From G965199725 sp965199725 (lineage in GTDB: Bacteria > Pseudomonadota > Gammaproteobacteria > Nitrosococcales > Methylophagaceae), in NCBI GenBank assembly GCA_965199725.1, contig OZ241321.1, positions 1,436,450 to 1,500,449 on the forward strand: a DNA stretch of 64,000 nt, written 5' to 3'. This document shows positions 44,115 to 53,071 of the stretch, piece by piece. A program made the translations under genes and the position numbers. Every line of letters starts with the position of its first letter. Position 1 is the first letter of the stretch. The notes under the pieces are model-generated. The model saw nothing but the letters and a program-made list of their open reading frames with translations, did no database searches and was not told the origin of the DNA.

Positions 44115-45530
44115 TTACCTGTGTTTACCCAGCATCATCCGCAAAAGTAAGTGCATCGTTTTGCCATAAGGTGGTTTCATGTATTTAGTGCTGGGGCGTG
44201 CTGCTTGCTGCATGATAGGACGCAATTTTGATAATTCCAAAAACCCTTCATGCGCATGGTATTGACCCATGCCGCTTGTGCCTATACCACCAAAGGGCAA
44301 GTCGTGCTGGGCAACATGCATCATGACATCATTGATACATACACCGCCAGAAAGTATATTGTTAATGATTTTGTCTTGCAATGTTTTATTATGACTGAAT
44401 AAATATAAAGCCAGTGGTCTCTCCCTCTGGTTAATAAAGTCAATCACTTCATCAATATTCTGGTAAGTACGAATTGGTAGAATAGGACCAAAAATTTCAT
44501 CCTGCATCATTGTCATGTCAGTATTGCCACCGATCACCAGATAAGGAGGTATTTTTTTCAGATCGGCATCAGCATTATCACCTGATAAATTAATAATTTC
44601 AGCACCTTGCCTGCGCGCATCATCTAGGCCGGCCAGCAGGCGCTCATAGGCTTGTCTATCAATAATTGAAGTAAAATCGTTGTTATGCAACAGATCAGGA
44701 TAGTGTGCCAATGCGACGGTTTTGGCATGATCAATAAACGCATCTACTTTATTTTTAGGTACAAATAGATAATCAGGTGCTACGCAGGTTTGTCCAGCGT
44801 TATACAGCTTGCCTTGCAAAATCCTTTCACAGGCAAGCTCTAGATCAAAATCTTCAGCTACAATGCAGGGCGATTTGCCACCCAGTTCCAGTGTAACTGG
44901 TGTGAGAAATTGTGCTGCTTTTTGCATGACCTGTCGCCCAACTGCGGCAGAACCAGTAAAAACAAGATGATCATAGGGCACATTGGTAAACTCTTTGGCG
45001 CTCACCCCGGGCAAAATGGTAACAGTGTCCTTGTCGAATATCTGGGCAGTGAGCTCGGCTATTAGTCCACATAAAGTTTGCGAGTGGGTGGCCATTTTGA
45101 TCATTACTCGATTACCAGCAGCCAGCGCACTGGTCAGCGGACTGATGCACAAAAATAAAGGGTAATTCCACGGCGAGATGATACCTACTAACCCTTTGGG
45201 TTGAGGGAATACCTTGTTTTTGGCACCGAAAAACCACAAGGATGTTTTGCGTTTTTCTGCTTTCATCCATCGTTTCAAGTGTTTGCGTGTATATTTTATT
45301 CCATCAACTAGGCCAAACAGTTCCAACATTTTGGTTTCATAGACAGAGCGGTTGCCAAAATCCTCATTAATAGCGTCAGCAATAGCTTTACTGTTGTCTT
45401 TGAGTAAGTTTTCCAGTTTTTGCAAATTGGCGTAACGTTCTTGATAATCCGGATAGGGATTAGCAAGATAGGCAGTCTTTTGTAATTGGTAGACTTTTTT
45501 AGTTGTAGTTACCTCAATGATATTTGTCAT
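44115..45530 (-). CDS. Coniferyl-aldehyde-dehydrogenase-like aldehyde dehydrogenase
   Basis: 471 residues. ALDH catalytic glutamate in LELGGKSP and nucleophile cysteine in NAGQTCVAPDY, with the NAD-binding SPWNYPLFLCISPLTSALAAGNRV. The overall form (short N-terminus, C-terminal hydrophobic-basic tail) is that of the CalB-type group. It oxidises an aldehyde to the acid with NAD(P)+. The physiological aldehyde is unknown. Forty-three bp from hemH. Confidence 0.88.
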   Translation of the reverse strand: MTNIIEVTTTKKVYQLQKTAYLANPYPDYQERYANLQKLENLLKDNSKAIADAINEDFGNRSVYETKMLELFGLVDGIKYTRKHLKRWMKAEKRKTSLWFFGAKNKVFPQPKGLVGIISPWNYPLFLCISPLTSALAAGNRVMIKMATHSQTLCGLIAELTAQIFDKDTVTILPGVSAKEFTNVPYDHLVFTGSAAVGRQVMQKAAQFLTPVTLELGGKSPCIVAEDFDLELACERILQGKLYNAGQTCVAPDYLFVPKNKVDAFIDHAKTVALAHYPDLLHNNDFTSIIDRQAYERLLAGLDDARRQGAEIINLSGDNADADLKKIPPYLVIGGNTDMTMMQDEIFGPILPIRTYQNIDEVIDFINQRERPLALYLFSHNKTLQDKIINNILSGGVCINDVMMHVAQHDLPFGGIGTSGMGQYHAHEGFLELSKLRPIMQQAARPSTKYMKPPYGKTMHLLLRMMLGKHR

Positions 45531-45831
45531 TATATTACCTTAGAATGTTTGTTTGAGACAGTTTTACTACGGCAGACAGTCGTTTACGCCAATTTCTTTC
45601 AGTTTGGAGCAGGAATAAATGGTGGCATAATCACCGCTCCAGGTCAACACTATCAACAATTTTGCCTGTCAATGTAAAGATAAACATCTGTAAAAATTAC
45701 AATGTTTAACTTAAATGAGTATTATTTGCATTAATCTATTGAAATATCGTAGAGATAATGACCTACATGCTGATAGCATTAGTGTAGTTCACCATACTGA
45801 ATGGTTTTTTACCCAAAAATAGGTAGGTAGC
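45531..45831. other. Intergenic stretch with no recognised gene
   Basis: Contains the aldehyde dehydrogenase promoter region on the minus side. No frame on either strand has a convincing start and family pattern, and no clear terminator was found. It borders the decayed region that follows. Confidence 0.5.
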
Positions 45832-46140
45832 ATGAAAAATTTACTTTTGGTTTTATTTACTTATAATTTAGTGTTAGCAGCTGTATCAGTTGCCTTTGCT
45901 GACGATCATACTGATAATCGAAATGCGCTAACTGATGTTATCGTAGTTGGCAGTAAGACCGGTACTAACCGTCAGGATTTAGCTACCAGCGTTGGCTATT
46001 TTGGCCATGAACGCCTTGAGGTGGAGCCCATAGTCAACATTGATGATGTGTTTACCCGATCTGCTAATGTCAGTTTGGGTACTGCATCGAATGCACTGGC
46101 TTCTATATTGGTCGATCAGGTTGCTATGGGGGTTAATTAA
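45832..46140 (+). pseudogene. TonB-dependent receptor, truncated N-terminal stump
   Basis: 102 codons: a cleavable signal peptide (about 1-24, ending VAFADD) and the start of a plug domain (ALTDVIVVGSKTGTNRQDLATSVGYF, then NIDDVFTRSANVSLG). A complete receptor needs about 600-700 residues, and the frame stops at 46140. The following 230 bp hold broken frames without a recognisable beta-barrel. Confidence 0.65.
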
Positions 46141-46449
46141 GGATTTGCAGACATTGCTTTAAGCGGATCAACGTTGGATTTGGCAACAAGGTGGCTGGCA
46201 ATCGCTTGTGCCACCACAGCAACTGGCGCGTAAGCAGATTGGTAGCCATATAATTGACAGCGTTAATATTAATGTGTCAGGTGATGATAGTCTTGCTAAC
46301 AGCTACTTTTTTGATGCTGAATCCGGTTTTGAGCGCAGCGTTAAGGATAATAGTATACGTTGACAGGTTTAACTTAAATAAATAGCTATTACTGATCTTA
46401 AGTTTAAGGTGACGTAATAGCAAGCTTTTTAATGTTAGCTAGAGAGCAC

Positions 46450-47113
46450 ATGAACAAAATTTTTAATAATATACTGAAAAGTATTTTTCTGTTATTAGGC
46501 CTGCTTATTGTGTGGCGGTCGCCGGTTAATGGTTGGAGTTCGTTGGTTTGGTTGGCAGGCACTATTATTATGACTGTTATCCGCAAACCTCATATAGAGA
46601 CCAATACTAAGAATATTATTGCTCAATCGTATCAAACTACAACCGAAAAACTGTTTGGTTATGGTGTTTGTTGGCTCTCTATTATTACCGCTATTGTAAC
46701 TTAGTTTTGGGTTGTTAGGTTTTGCCAATTATGGGTTGCCAATGTAGGCTAATGTAGTGGGCGTAATGGTGCTTATGATTGGGCTATGGCTTTTTACCGT
46801 AGTCATCTTGATCTTGGTCGCAACTAGAGCGTCATGCTTGAAATTCGCAAGGGACATTATTTAGTTAACTCAGGGGTCTATAAACGTATCCGTCATCCTA
46901 TGTATGCCGCTATCTTTCTTATTTTTGCTGCTCAAATGCTATTGATTCAAAATTATATTGCCGGCTCGGGCGGTATTCTCACCTTTGCACTGATGTACAT
47001 CATACGCATACCCAAAGAGGAAGCCAATTATGCGGGCACGTTTTAGTGAAGAATATGCTATCTATTGTCGCCGCACTGGTAGAATCTTGCCGAGGCTTAT
47101 TGCTTATGATTGA
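46450..47113 (+). pseudogene. Isoprenylcysteine carboxyl methyltransferase-family gene, broken
   Basis: Reading across three frames restores the family pattern: membrane spans (FLLLGLLIVW; SSLVWLAGTIIM), GLWLFYRSHLDLGRN, the core LEIRKGHYLVNSGVYKRIRHPMYAAIF, and the end MRARFSEEYAIYCRRTGRILPR. Lesions are a stop at about 46702, a TAG at 46825-46827 where the family has tryptophan (GRNWSV), and a frameshift near 47025. The product would have been a small polytopic methyltransferase. Confidence 0.8.
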
Positions 47114-47650
47114 GTGTAGCATGGTCTTGGGATACTTGTTTGTATTACTATATTTATCAAGGGAGGCTTAAACAAAATCAGATAATTTAATGAACTTTTA
47201 GCTTTATTATTAGTCTGACATTCGCAACAGGATCCTGTAGTGTATAAAATACTGTTAGATGTTCGTTCTTAATTATTAGGCATGCTAGTTTTTGCTGGAT
47301 GTGCTAGCATGGCAACAAATTTTTATAACAGTCTCTACGGTAAAAGTGTGGCAAGTATGGTGCAGATCTGCTTAGATTTGCAGCAGTATGGGCTTTTACT
47401 AGGAATTAGTTGGCGTTGGTCGGGATAACATCATTACGATTTGAAAGTGAACACGTTTTATATTCTGAGCGTAGTAATGTCAATTATCCACTTGAACTAA
47501 CTTGTATCGTTATTGATAATGACCAGAAATACCTATTTTCCTTTTATAAAAGAGTTACCCAATTCACGCTGGCAGTTGGTTGAATAATGTACATGACAGC
47601 AGGTTAATTCATTTATAATCAAGAAATATTAAATAAACGGGGGCTTTCCA
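47114..47650. other. Decayed intergenic stretch
   Basis: No intact gene. A fragment with a lipobox-like LVFAGCAS starts at an ATG at 47282 and runs about 50 codons, but lacks a charged N-terminus. A second short frame further on (SLRFESEHVLYSERS) is not recognised. Both look like debris. Confidence 0.45.
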
Positions 47651-48013
47651 ATGAAGTTATCAATTCTTTCAGCCATTATCATGCTGTTCCTAACAGCCTG
47701 TGCAAGCACTTCGGACATAGAAAGACTACAGGGGTATATTGATTCAGTGCAGGCAGCCGCTGATTCTGCATTATCTACTGCAAGTAGCGCACAAAGCGCT
47801 GCAGATGAAGCAGCTCGGCTGGCGGATGAAGCCAATATCAACGCAAGTAGCGCACAAAGCGCTGCACATGAAGCACGAAACACTGCCAATAATGCCCAAG
47901 ATGATGTATATGGCTTGACCGAAAGTTTGATTACCAGTCTGCAAAGCTTTCAAGAGCGAACAGATACGTCAGATCAGAACAAGGATGACGACAGATACCT
48001 CCGTCTCAGATAA
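47651..48013 (+). CDS. Alanine-zipper lipoprotein (Lpp/OprI-like)
   Basis: 120 residues. Lipoprotein signal ending LFLTACAS with lipid-attachment cysteine C17, then a long alanine- and serine-rich helix (about 30-95) with heptad spacing. It contains a near-exact duplication: the 24-bp DNA at 47780-47803 recurs at 47843-47866, a period of 63 bp or three heptads. The C-terminus ends DDRYLRLR, not the terminal lysine that anchors Lpp to peptidoglycan. Likely an outer-membrane trimeric coiled coil. Confidence 0.8.
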   Translation: MKLSILSAIIMLFLTACASTSDIERLQGYIDSVQAAADSALSTASSAQSAADEAARLADEANINASSAQSAAHEARNTANNAQDDVYGLTESLITSLQSFQERTDTSDQNKDDDRYLRLR

Positions 48014-48026
48014 TGCACAATCGGGG

Positions 48027-49400
48027 CTACAGTAGGCCAATGACATAAAACAGATAGCATATACTGGCGATGCTTATAGCAGCAATTAGATTGATGACCA
48101 GACCTTGCCTTATCATATCGCTAATTTGAATTCTGTCTGTACCAAAGACAATGGCATTTGGCGGCGTTGCCACTGGTAGCATAAACGCGCAACTGGTAGC
48201 CATTGCCGCTGGCAACATCAGAACCGTCGGATTCATTTCGTTGCTGATGGCAGCTGTTGCCAGGATTGGCATCAGTAGGGTGGCGGTGGCGGTATTGCTG
48301 GTAATTTCAGTGAGAAAGGTAATACATAGTACCAGTGTCAGTAACAGTAAAAAGATAGGTAACGTGGTTAAATCTGACATGGCATTACCAATGGCTGCAC
48401 TTAAACCAACACTAGTAAATGCTTTGGCAATCGCAATACCGCTGGCAAATAGAATCAACACACCCCAGTGGATAGTGTTAGCATATTGCCAGTTCAGTAG
48501 TTTACTGTCTTCACCATCGCTGATCATAAACAGTGCCAGCACTGCCATTAGCGCAACCGAACCATAACTGGCATGAGGTAACCACTGCCCCCAACCACCA
48601 TAAGGATGTTTCAGGGTAATCCAGGCCAGAGCAGTAATTGCAAACACTGTCAGCACACGTTTTTCCGGCAGCCGCCAGCAACCAAGTTTGGGCAATATCA
48701 GTTGATTTTTACCATTTAAGTGGCGGCTTAACCATATAGCGGTTACAGGTATCAGTACCACAACTATCGGAATAGTTAATGCCATCCAGCCCAAAAAGCT
48801 GACTTCGTTACCAGTGGTGCTTTGGTAAATACCCATCATAACGACATTAGTGGGTGTACCAATAGGTGTACCTAAACCACCTATGCTGGCAGCATAGGCA
48901 ATGCCAAGTAGTATGGCTACTACCAGTGGCCGATTTTGGGTTTTTTCCAGTATTGCCATAGCGACTGGCAACAACATCAGGGTGGTAGCTGTGTTAGATA
49001 TCCACATGGATAAAACTGCGGATGCCGCCATAAATCCTAATACCAGACGACGTTCAGAGCTACCACCAAATAAACGCACCATAGTCAGAGCAATACGGAC
49101 ATGCGCACCGCTTTTTTCCATTGCTTTTGACAGCATGGCACCACCCAGCAACAGCAGAATCAGTGGATGACCATAAGACGAAGCTACCTGTGCTGGAGTT
49201 AGTAGTCCCAGTAGCGGGAACAGCGCCAACGGAATCAGTGAGGTAGCTGGAATAGGAATCGCTTCAAGCATCCACCACAGGGCGCATATTAAGGTCATCC
49301 CACCAACTAGACAGGCATTGATTGGCCAGCCTGCAACAAACATTCGCTCACCAAGCAAGACAGCGAGCAACGGTGCCAGCCATAAAATATGCCGCTTCAT
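48027..49400 (-). CDS. DASS (SLC13) family sodium:dicarboxylate/anion symporter
   Basis: 457 residues from the ATG at 49400; the longer frame to 49430 has no support. About eleven to twelve spans. Family marks include ISNTATTLMLLPVAMAIL and the related second-half EITSNTATATLLMPILATAA, the SNT motifs that bind sodium and carboxylate, plus GTPIGTPTNVVMMG. It probably imports C4-dicarboxylates, or sulfate-like anions. The substrate is not settled. Confidence 0.88.
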   Translation of the reverse strand: MKRHILWLAPLLAVLLGERMFVAGWPINACLVGGMTLICALWWMLEAIPIPATSLIPLALFPLLGLLTPAQVASSYGHPLILLLLGGAMLSKAMEKSGAHVRIALTMVRLFGGSSERRLVLGFMAASAVLSMWISNTATTLMLLPVAMAILEKTQNRPLVVAILLGIAYAASIGGLGTPIGTPTNVVMMGIYQSTTGNEVSFLGWMALTIPIVVVLIPVTAIWLSRHLNGKNQLILPKLGCWRLPEKRVLTVFAITALAWITLKHPYGGWGQWLPHASYGSVALMAVLALFMISDGEDSKLLNWQYANTIHWGVLILFASGIAIAKAFTSVGLSAAIGNAMSDLTTLPIFLLLLTLVLCITFLTEITSNTATATLLMPILATAAISNEMNPTVLMLPAAMATSCAFMLPVATPPNAIVFGTDRIQISDMIRQGLVINLIAAISIASICYLFYVIGLL

Positions 49401-49948
49401 TATTGCTATACATATGCGAAATGTTTGCATTTGCCTGCCTATGCTACACGGTGAACTTTATGCAAGCAACTTACCGTGCAAGTGACCTAAGTCAGGGGTG
49501 CCTAGCTTTTTGTGTAGTGTAGATTATAATTACCCATACTATTGTAGTAGGTATTTAAGGTACTATATTTACCTTTAAAGTTACCTTTTTGGATAAAAAC
49601 TGAATATGGGATTCATGATCGTTGTTGGTAGCTAAGCCTTGTATCAGTCTGTCTATTTGCTGTTTAACAGTTGGGAATAGCTATGTACATTGCCAGTGCG
49701 AATCACTATGAACAGCCCGATACCAAGTCATCGCATGATTTTACCTATAGCGCCTTGCGCTACTTGGTTATCAGGCACTAAGCTATGAATATCTGACAAC
49801 AGAAGGACGCTATAGGCAGGCATACTGGCTTGTTTGTGCGATTAATAATTATTGGGAAAATTCAGGTTGGGCGACAACATTATCTGGTGGGTGCTTTTGT
49901 GTTGCTGGCCATGATACCAAACCATAGGCAGCTCTAGTGGTGATTTTA
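49401..49948. other. Intergenic stretch before tRNA-Arg
   Basis: No intact gene on either strand; frames are short and full of stops. An imperfect inverted repeat lies near 49535-49557 (TACCCATACTA / TAGTAGGTA). It may hold promoters for the minus-strand symporter and the tRNA. Confidence 0.45.
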
Positions 49949-50025
49949 GCCTCCGTAGCTCAGATGGATAGAGCATCCCCCTCCTAAGGGGAAGGTCGTG
50001 CGTTCAAATCGCGCCGGGGGCACCA
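49949..50025 (+). tRNA. tRNA-Arg (anticodon CCU)
   Basis: 77-nt cloverleaf including encoded CCA. Acceptor stem GCCTCCG/CGGGGGC with one G-U pair, D-loop AGCTCAGATGGATAGAGC, anticodon loop CTCCTAA with anticodon CCT flanked by a five-pair stem, and T-loop GTTCAAATC. The CCU anticodon reads AGG. A possible phage or island attachment site, but no integrase adjoins. Confidence 0.95.
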
Positions 50026-50039
50026 CACACTTTATTTAC

Positions 50040-50504
50040 CTAGATATATAAGGTAACATCAGCTTCGCTGGCAAATTCTAGGTATGTGGTAGCACCACCA
50101 GCAATAACACCATCAATAAAGTCTTTGGGATTAGCATCAAACAGATCAGCAGTCATTTGACAGGCAATAAGCTCAACCCCTGATTGAATGCAGATATCAC
50201 GCAACTTGGCTACGCTAGCCACGCCTTTTTTCTTTAATTTACGCCTCATCATCCAGGTAGCGAACCATTCCAGTCCTGGTAGTATTTGCACGATGCTTGG
50301 TACAGGTATTGGCATGGGCATGGCAGGATTACCCAACGGTGATACTTTTAGTGCTAGGTTTCTATTGAGTAGCCCCAGACCATAAAAAGTGAAGAATATT
50401 TTCACTTCAAAGTCAAGTGCGACCGCAGTAGATGCAAGCAGAAAAGGTGGATAAGCACCGTCCAGTGAGCCTTTACTGGCAATAATTGCGAGTTTCTTAG
50501 CCAT
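50040..50504 (-). CDS. dsrE2: DsrE2-type sulfur carrier protein
   Basis: 154 residues. DsrE/DsrF-like fold with KKLAIIASKGSLDGAYPPFLLA at the start, a proline/methionine-rich MPMPIPVP insertion, LPGLEWFATWMMRRKLKKKGV and the cysteine-bearing ELIACQMTADLF. This matches the DsrE2A group that pairs with TusA in sulfur oxidisers. It lies three bases after tusA and likely relays persulfide sulfur to or from it. Confidence 0.82.
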   Translation of the reverse strand: MAKKLAIIASKGSLDGAYPPFLLASTAVALDFEVKIFFTFYGLGLLNRNLALKVSPLGNPAMPMPIPVPSIVQILPGLEWFATWMMRRKLKKKGVASVAKLRDICIQSGVELIACQMTADLFDANPKDFIDGVIAGGATTYLEFASEADVTLYI

Positions 50505-50507
50505 AAC

Positions 50508-50741
50508 TTAACTCCCTTTTTCAATAATAAAATGCAACTCATTATCGCGTTTATATTGTGAAATTAACAGGTTGCCAGTCATGTTGGCAAAGGCAGGAAT
50601 ATCCTGTTTAGCACCTATATCAGTGGCGATAAGATGGAGGCGCTGACCAGCAGTCATTGACAATAACGATTTACGCACTTTGAGTACTGGTAATGGGCAG
50701 TTTAAGCCGCAAGCGTCAAGTTCTAAATCAAAGTTAGCCAT
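50508..50741 (-). CDS. tusA: Sulfurtransferase TusA family
   Basis: 77 residues with the family motif CGLNCPLPVLKVRKSL, where C15 is the persulfide-carrying cysteine of CPxP. TusA shuttles sulfur for tRNA thiolation or cytoplasmic sulfur oxidation. Pairing with dsrE2 favours the second. It is divergent from bepA with a 56-bp gap. Confidence 0.9.
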   Translation of the reverse strand: MANFDLELDACGLNCPLPVLKVRKSLLSMTAGQRLHLIATDIGAKQDIPAFANMTGNLLISQYKRDNELHFIIEKGS

Positions 50742-50797
50742 ATTATTTACTCATTTAACACCTTAATGTGTAATGATACACTAATTAAAGAAGGTAA

Positions 50798-52270
50798 TTG
50801 TTTTCGGTGAAACTTATAACATTGATTAGCGGTCTATCAGCCATGGTGAAGATTATCGTGTTGGGGCTAACTATCTGGACGTTAAGTTTTGCGCAAACGT
50901 CAGATATTCTTTTGCCCGATATTGGCGACAGTGCTGGTGCATTATTATCGCCACAAGAGGAATACCGGATTGGCCAGTCATTTTATTGGCATATGCAACA
51001 ATCAATGGATTTGATTGACGATCCGGAAATAAATGGTTACCTGCAATCAGTAGGCTATCGCATTGTTGCCGCTAGTGATTCTCCAAGTCTGCAGTTTACC
51101 TTTTTTATGGTGCCAGCGGCATCAGTGAACGCATTTGCAGCGCCAGGAGGCTTTATTGGTGTGCATAGTGGTCTGTTACTTGCTGCCCAGACAGAAGATG
51201 AGTTGGCATCTGTGTTGGCGCATGAAGTGACTCATGTTACCCAACGACACTTGTTACGTAGTTTTGAGCGATCTAGGCAATTGATAGCGCCGACGGCAGC
51301 TGCAATGATTATGGGTGCGTTATTAGGTTCGCCAGCTACTATAATGGCGGCACAGGCGGGCAATATGCAAACGCAAATAAATTTTACCCGATCAAATGAG
51401 GCTGAAGCTGATAATTTAGGCATGTTAGCCCTGGTGAGAGCTGGATTTGATCCGACAGCTATGCCAGCATTTTTTGAGCGTTTGCAGAAGATTGACCGAT
51501 TTTATGCTAGTGGTGCCGCCCCAGAGTTTTTGCGTACCCATCCAATAACGACATCTCGTATCGCTGATGCACGTGGGCGAGCGACAAACTACTCTAAAAA
51601 AACACTATCAAACAATAGCCTACAATTTTATTTAATGCGGGAAAAATTGCGAGTGATGCTGGCGACCAATTTATCGCAATTAAAACTGTATTATAGTGAC
51701 AAGCTAGCAACAGGAAACAGCCTGAACGAAACAGCGACTCGATATGGTTACAGTCTTGCCTTGATGGCATCAGGAGATTATGCTGAGGCCAGAAACATAT
51801 TATCTTCACTTATTGAGCAGGATAGTGATTGTTTGAGCTATCAGCTTGCATTGGCAGATATTGAAATTGCCGTCGGTCAATTAGAGACGGCGTTGGCGAT
51901 CTATCAGGATAATCAGACCCTGTATCCTGATGATCAGGTATTGACACTTAAGCAGGTGAGTCTGTTGCTGCTGACAAATTTGCCGCAACAAGCCACATCT
52001 TTATTGTTAGGGCAACTGGAATTAGGTAATGTATCAGGTAATTTGTACAAGTTATTAGCGCAGGCTAAAAATGATATGGGTGAAAAAAGCCAGTCTCATA
52101 GTTGGTTGGCCGAGTATTATTACCATTCGGGTCGTCTGGATCAGGCACTGGACCAGTTGTATTTAGCAGCACAGTTTGTTGAAGGGGATGAATACCAATT
52201 AGCAAAAATTACTGCTAGATTGCGTGCTATGGAAAGTATGTTGATGGCAATGAGAGCCGAGGATGGTTGA
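50798..52270 (+). CDS. bepA: Periplasmic M48 metalloprotease with TPR repeats (BepA/YfgC)
   Basis: 490 residues. M48 peptidase with HEVTHVTQRH (HExxH) and a downstream NEAEADNLGM glutamate ligand, then TPR-like helices (about 290-480) as in BepA, which assembles or degrades LptD. An N-terminal signal segment (VLGLTIWTLSFAQT) targets the periplasm. The start is uncertain: TTG at 50798, GTG at 50807 (better spaced from AAGAAGG) or ATG at 50843. The stop overlaps soxY by 8 bp. Confidence 0.87.
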   Translation: MFSVKLITLISGLSAMVKIIVLGLTIWTLSFAQTSDILLPDIGDSAGALLSPQEEYRIGQSFYWHMQQSMDLIDDPEINGYLQSVGYRIVAASDSPSLQFTFFMVPAASVNAFAAPGGFIGVHSGLLLAAQTEDELASVLAHEVTHVTQRHLLRSFERSRQLIAPTAAAMIMGALLGSPATIMAAQAGNMQTQINFTRSNEAEADNLGMLALVRAGFDPTAMPAFFERLQKIDRFYASGAAPEFLRTHPITTSRIADARGRATNYSKKTLSNNSLQFYLMREKLRVMLATNLSQLKLYYSDKLATGNSLNETATRYGYSLALMASGDYAEARNILSSLIEQDSDCLSYQLALADIEIAVGQLETALAIYQDNQTLYPDDQVLTLKQVSLLLLTNLPQQATSLLLGQLELGNVSGNLYKLLAQAKNDMGEKSQSHSWLAEYYYHSGRLDQALDQLYLAAQFVEGDEYQLAKITARLRAMESMLMAMRAEDG

Positions 52271-52754
52271 AACAGTTCAGCAGCGTAGAGCACTGTTAAA
52301 GCATGTTGTATCAGCATCAACATTAGCGTTAGTTGCTACCAGCGGCTTGTTATTGCCACGAAGATTATTGGCAATGACTTATTGGCCAACAGATGCCTTT
52401 AATGCTGAAACAGTTGAAGATGTCCTATTGGCATTGTTAGGGCAAGCAGAGATTGCTGATGATATTGCGCTACGATTTAAGGTAGGCTCACCACCAAGTT
52501 ATGCAGTTAATGGTGCTAAAGTGCCTATCGAAATACATAGCGAGTTAACTGGTATTGAGCGTATCGTAGTAATTGTCGAAAAAAACCCATTGCCGTTGGC
52601 AATGATCTTGGATGTGACTCCAGCAATTAAATTGCCCTTCAAAAGCATGATTAGGGTCAGTGAAGATTCTTTAGTTTTGGCTGTTGTTCGTGCTAATAGT
52701 AAATTATATAAGACTACTCGGTTTGTTGAAGTTGATATTGGAGGCTGTGGTTAG
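52263..52754 (+). CDS. soxY: Sulfur-oxidation carrier protein SoxY
   Basis: 163 residues. N-terminal twin-arginine signal (QQRRALLKHVV, then ALVATSGLLL) for Tat export. The protein ends in GGCG, with the carrier cysteine as the penultimate residue (C162), the swinging arm of SoxY. The soxA, soxB, soxX and soxC genes are absent nearby. The pair could serve a quinoprotein dehydrogenase instead, as a SoxYZ-like carrier family is known near PQQ enzymes. Confidence 0.88.
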   Translation: MVETVQQRRALLKHVVSASTLALVATSGLLLPRRLLAMTYWPTDAFNAETVEDVLLALLGQAEIADDIALRFKVGSPPSYAVNGAKVPIEIHSELTGIERIVVIVEKNPLPLAMILDVTPAIKLPFKSMIRVSEDSLVLAVVRANSKLYKTTRFVEVDIGGCG

Positions 52755-53071
52755 TGGGTTTGCCGTCAAAAGATCGTATTCGTGCCAAGTTAAAATCAGG
52801 TAACACCACAGTGCGTTTGCTACTAGCCCATCCTATGCATACTGGTCATGCTGAAAATGACGCTGGTGATTTAATTCCCGCCCATTTTATTCAGGACATC
52901 CGTTGTTGGCGAAACGATGAGGAGGTACTGACCATTAAATGTGGTACAGCAACAGCGCGTAATCCTTATTTTTCGTTCTATTTAGCAGGTGGTATCTTAG
53001 GCGATAATATTACTATTCGTTGGGTGGATAACGCTGGCAAAAATGGTAAGGCGACAACGGTCGTTATATGA
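52754..53071 (+). CDS. soxZ: Sulfur-oxidation carrier partner SoxZ
   Basis: 105 residues from a GTG whose G is the last base of the soxY stop. Immunoglobulin-like fold with LLLAHPMHTGHAEND, IPAHFIQDIRCWRNDEEV and NPYFSFYLAGG, all SoxZ hallmarks. SoxZ binds SoxY in the periplasm; it has no signal and is normally exported with SoxY. Its stop overlaps the histidine-kinase ATG (ATGA). Confidence 0.92.
   Translation: MGLPSKDRIRAKLKSGNTTVRLLLAHPMHTGHAENDAGDLIPAHFIQDIRCWRNDEEVLTIKCGTATARNPYFSFYLAGGILGDNITIRWVDNAGKNGKATTVVI

Noticed and set aside
47629..47889. 86-codon minus frame rich in Ala and Ser
   Set aside because: Mirror image of the alanine-zipper lipoprotein; the plus frame has signal, lipobox and heptads.
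49949..50025. tRNA-Arg as an island attachment site
   Set aside because: No integrase next to it and no direct repeat of the tRNA 3' end noticed; the neighbouring genes look resident.
52263..53071. Evidence for a complete Sox thiosulfate pathway
   Set aside because: Only the carriers SoxY and SoxZ are here; no soxA, soxX, soxB or soxCD nearby.
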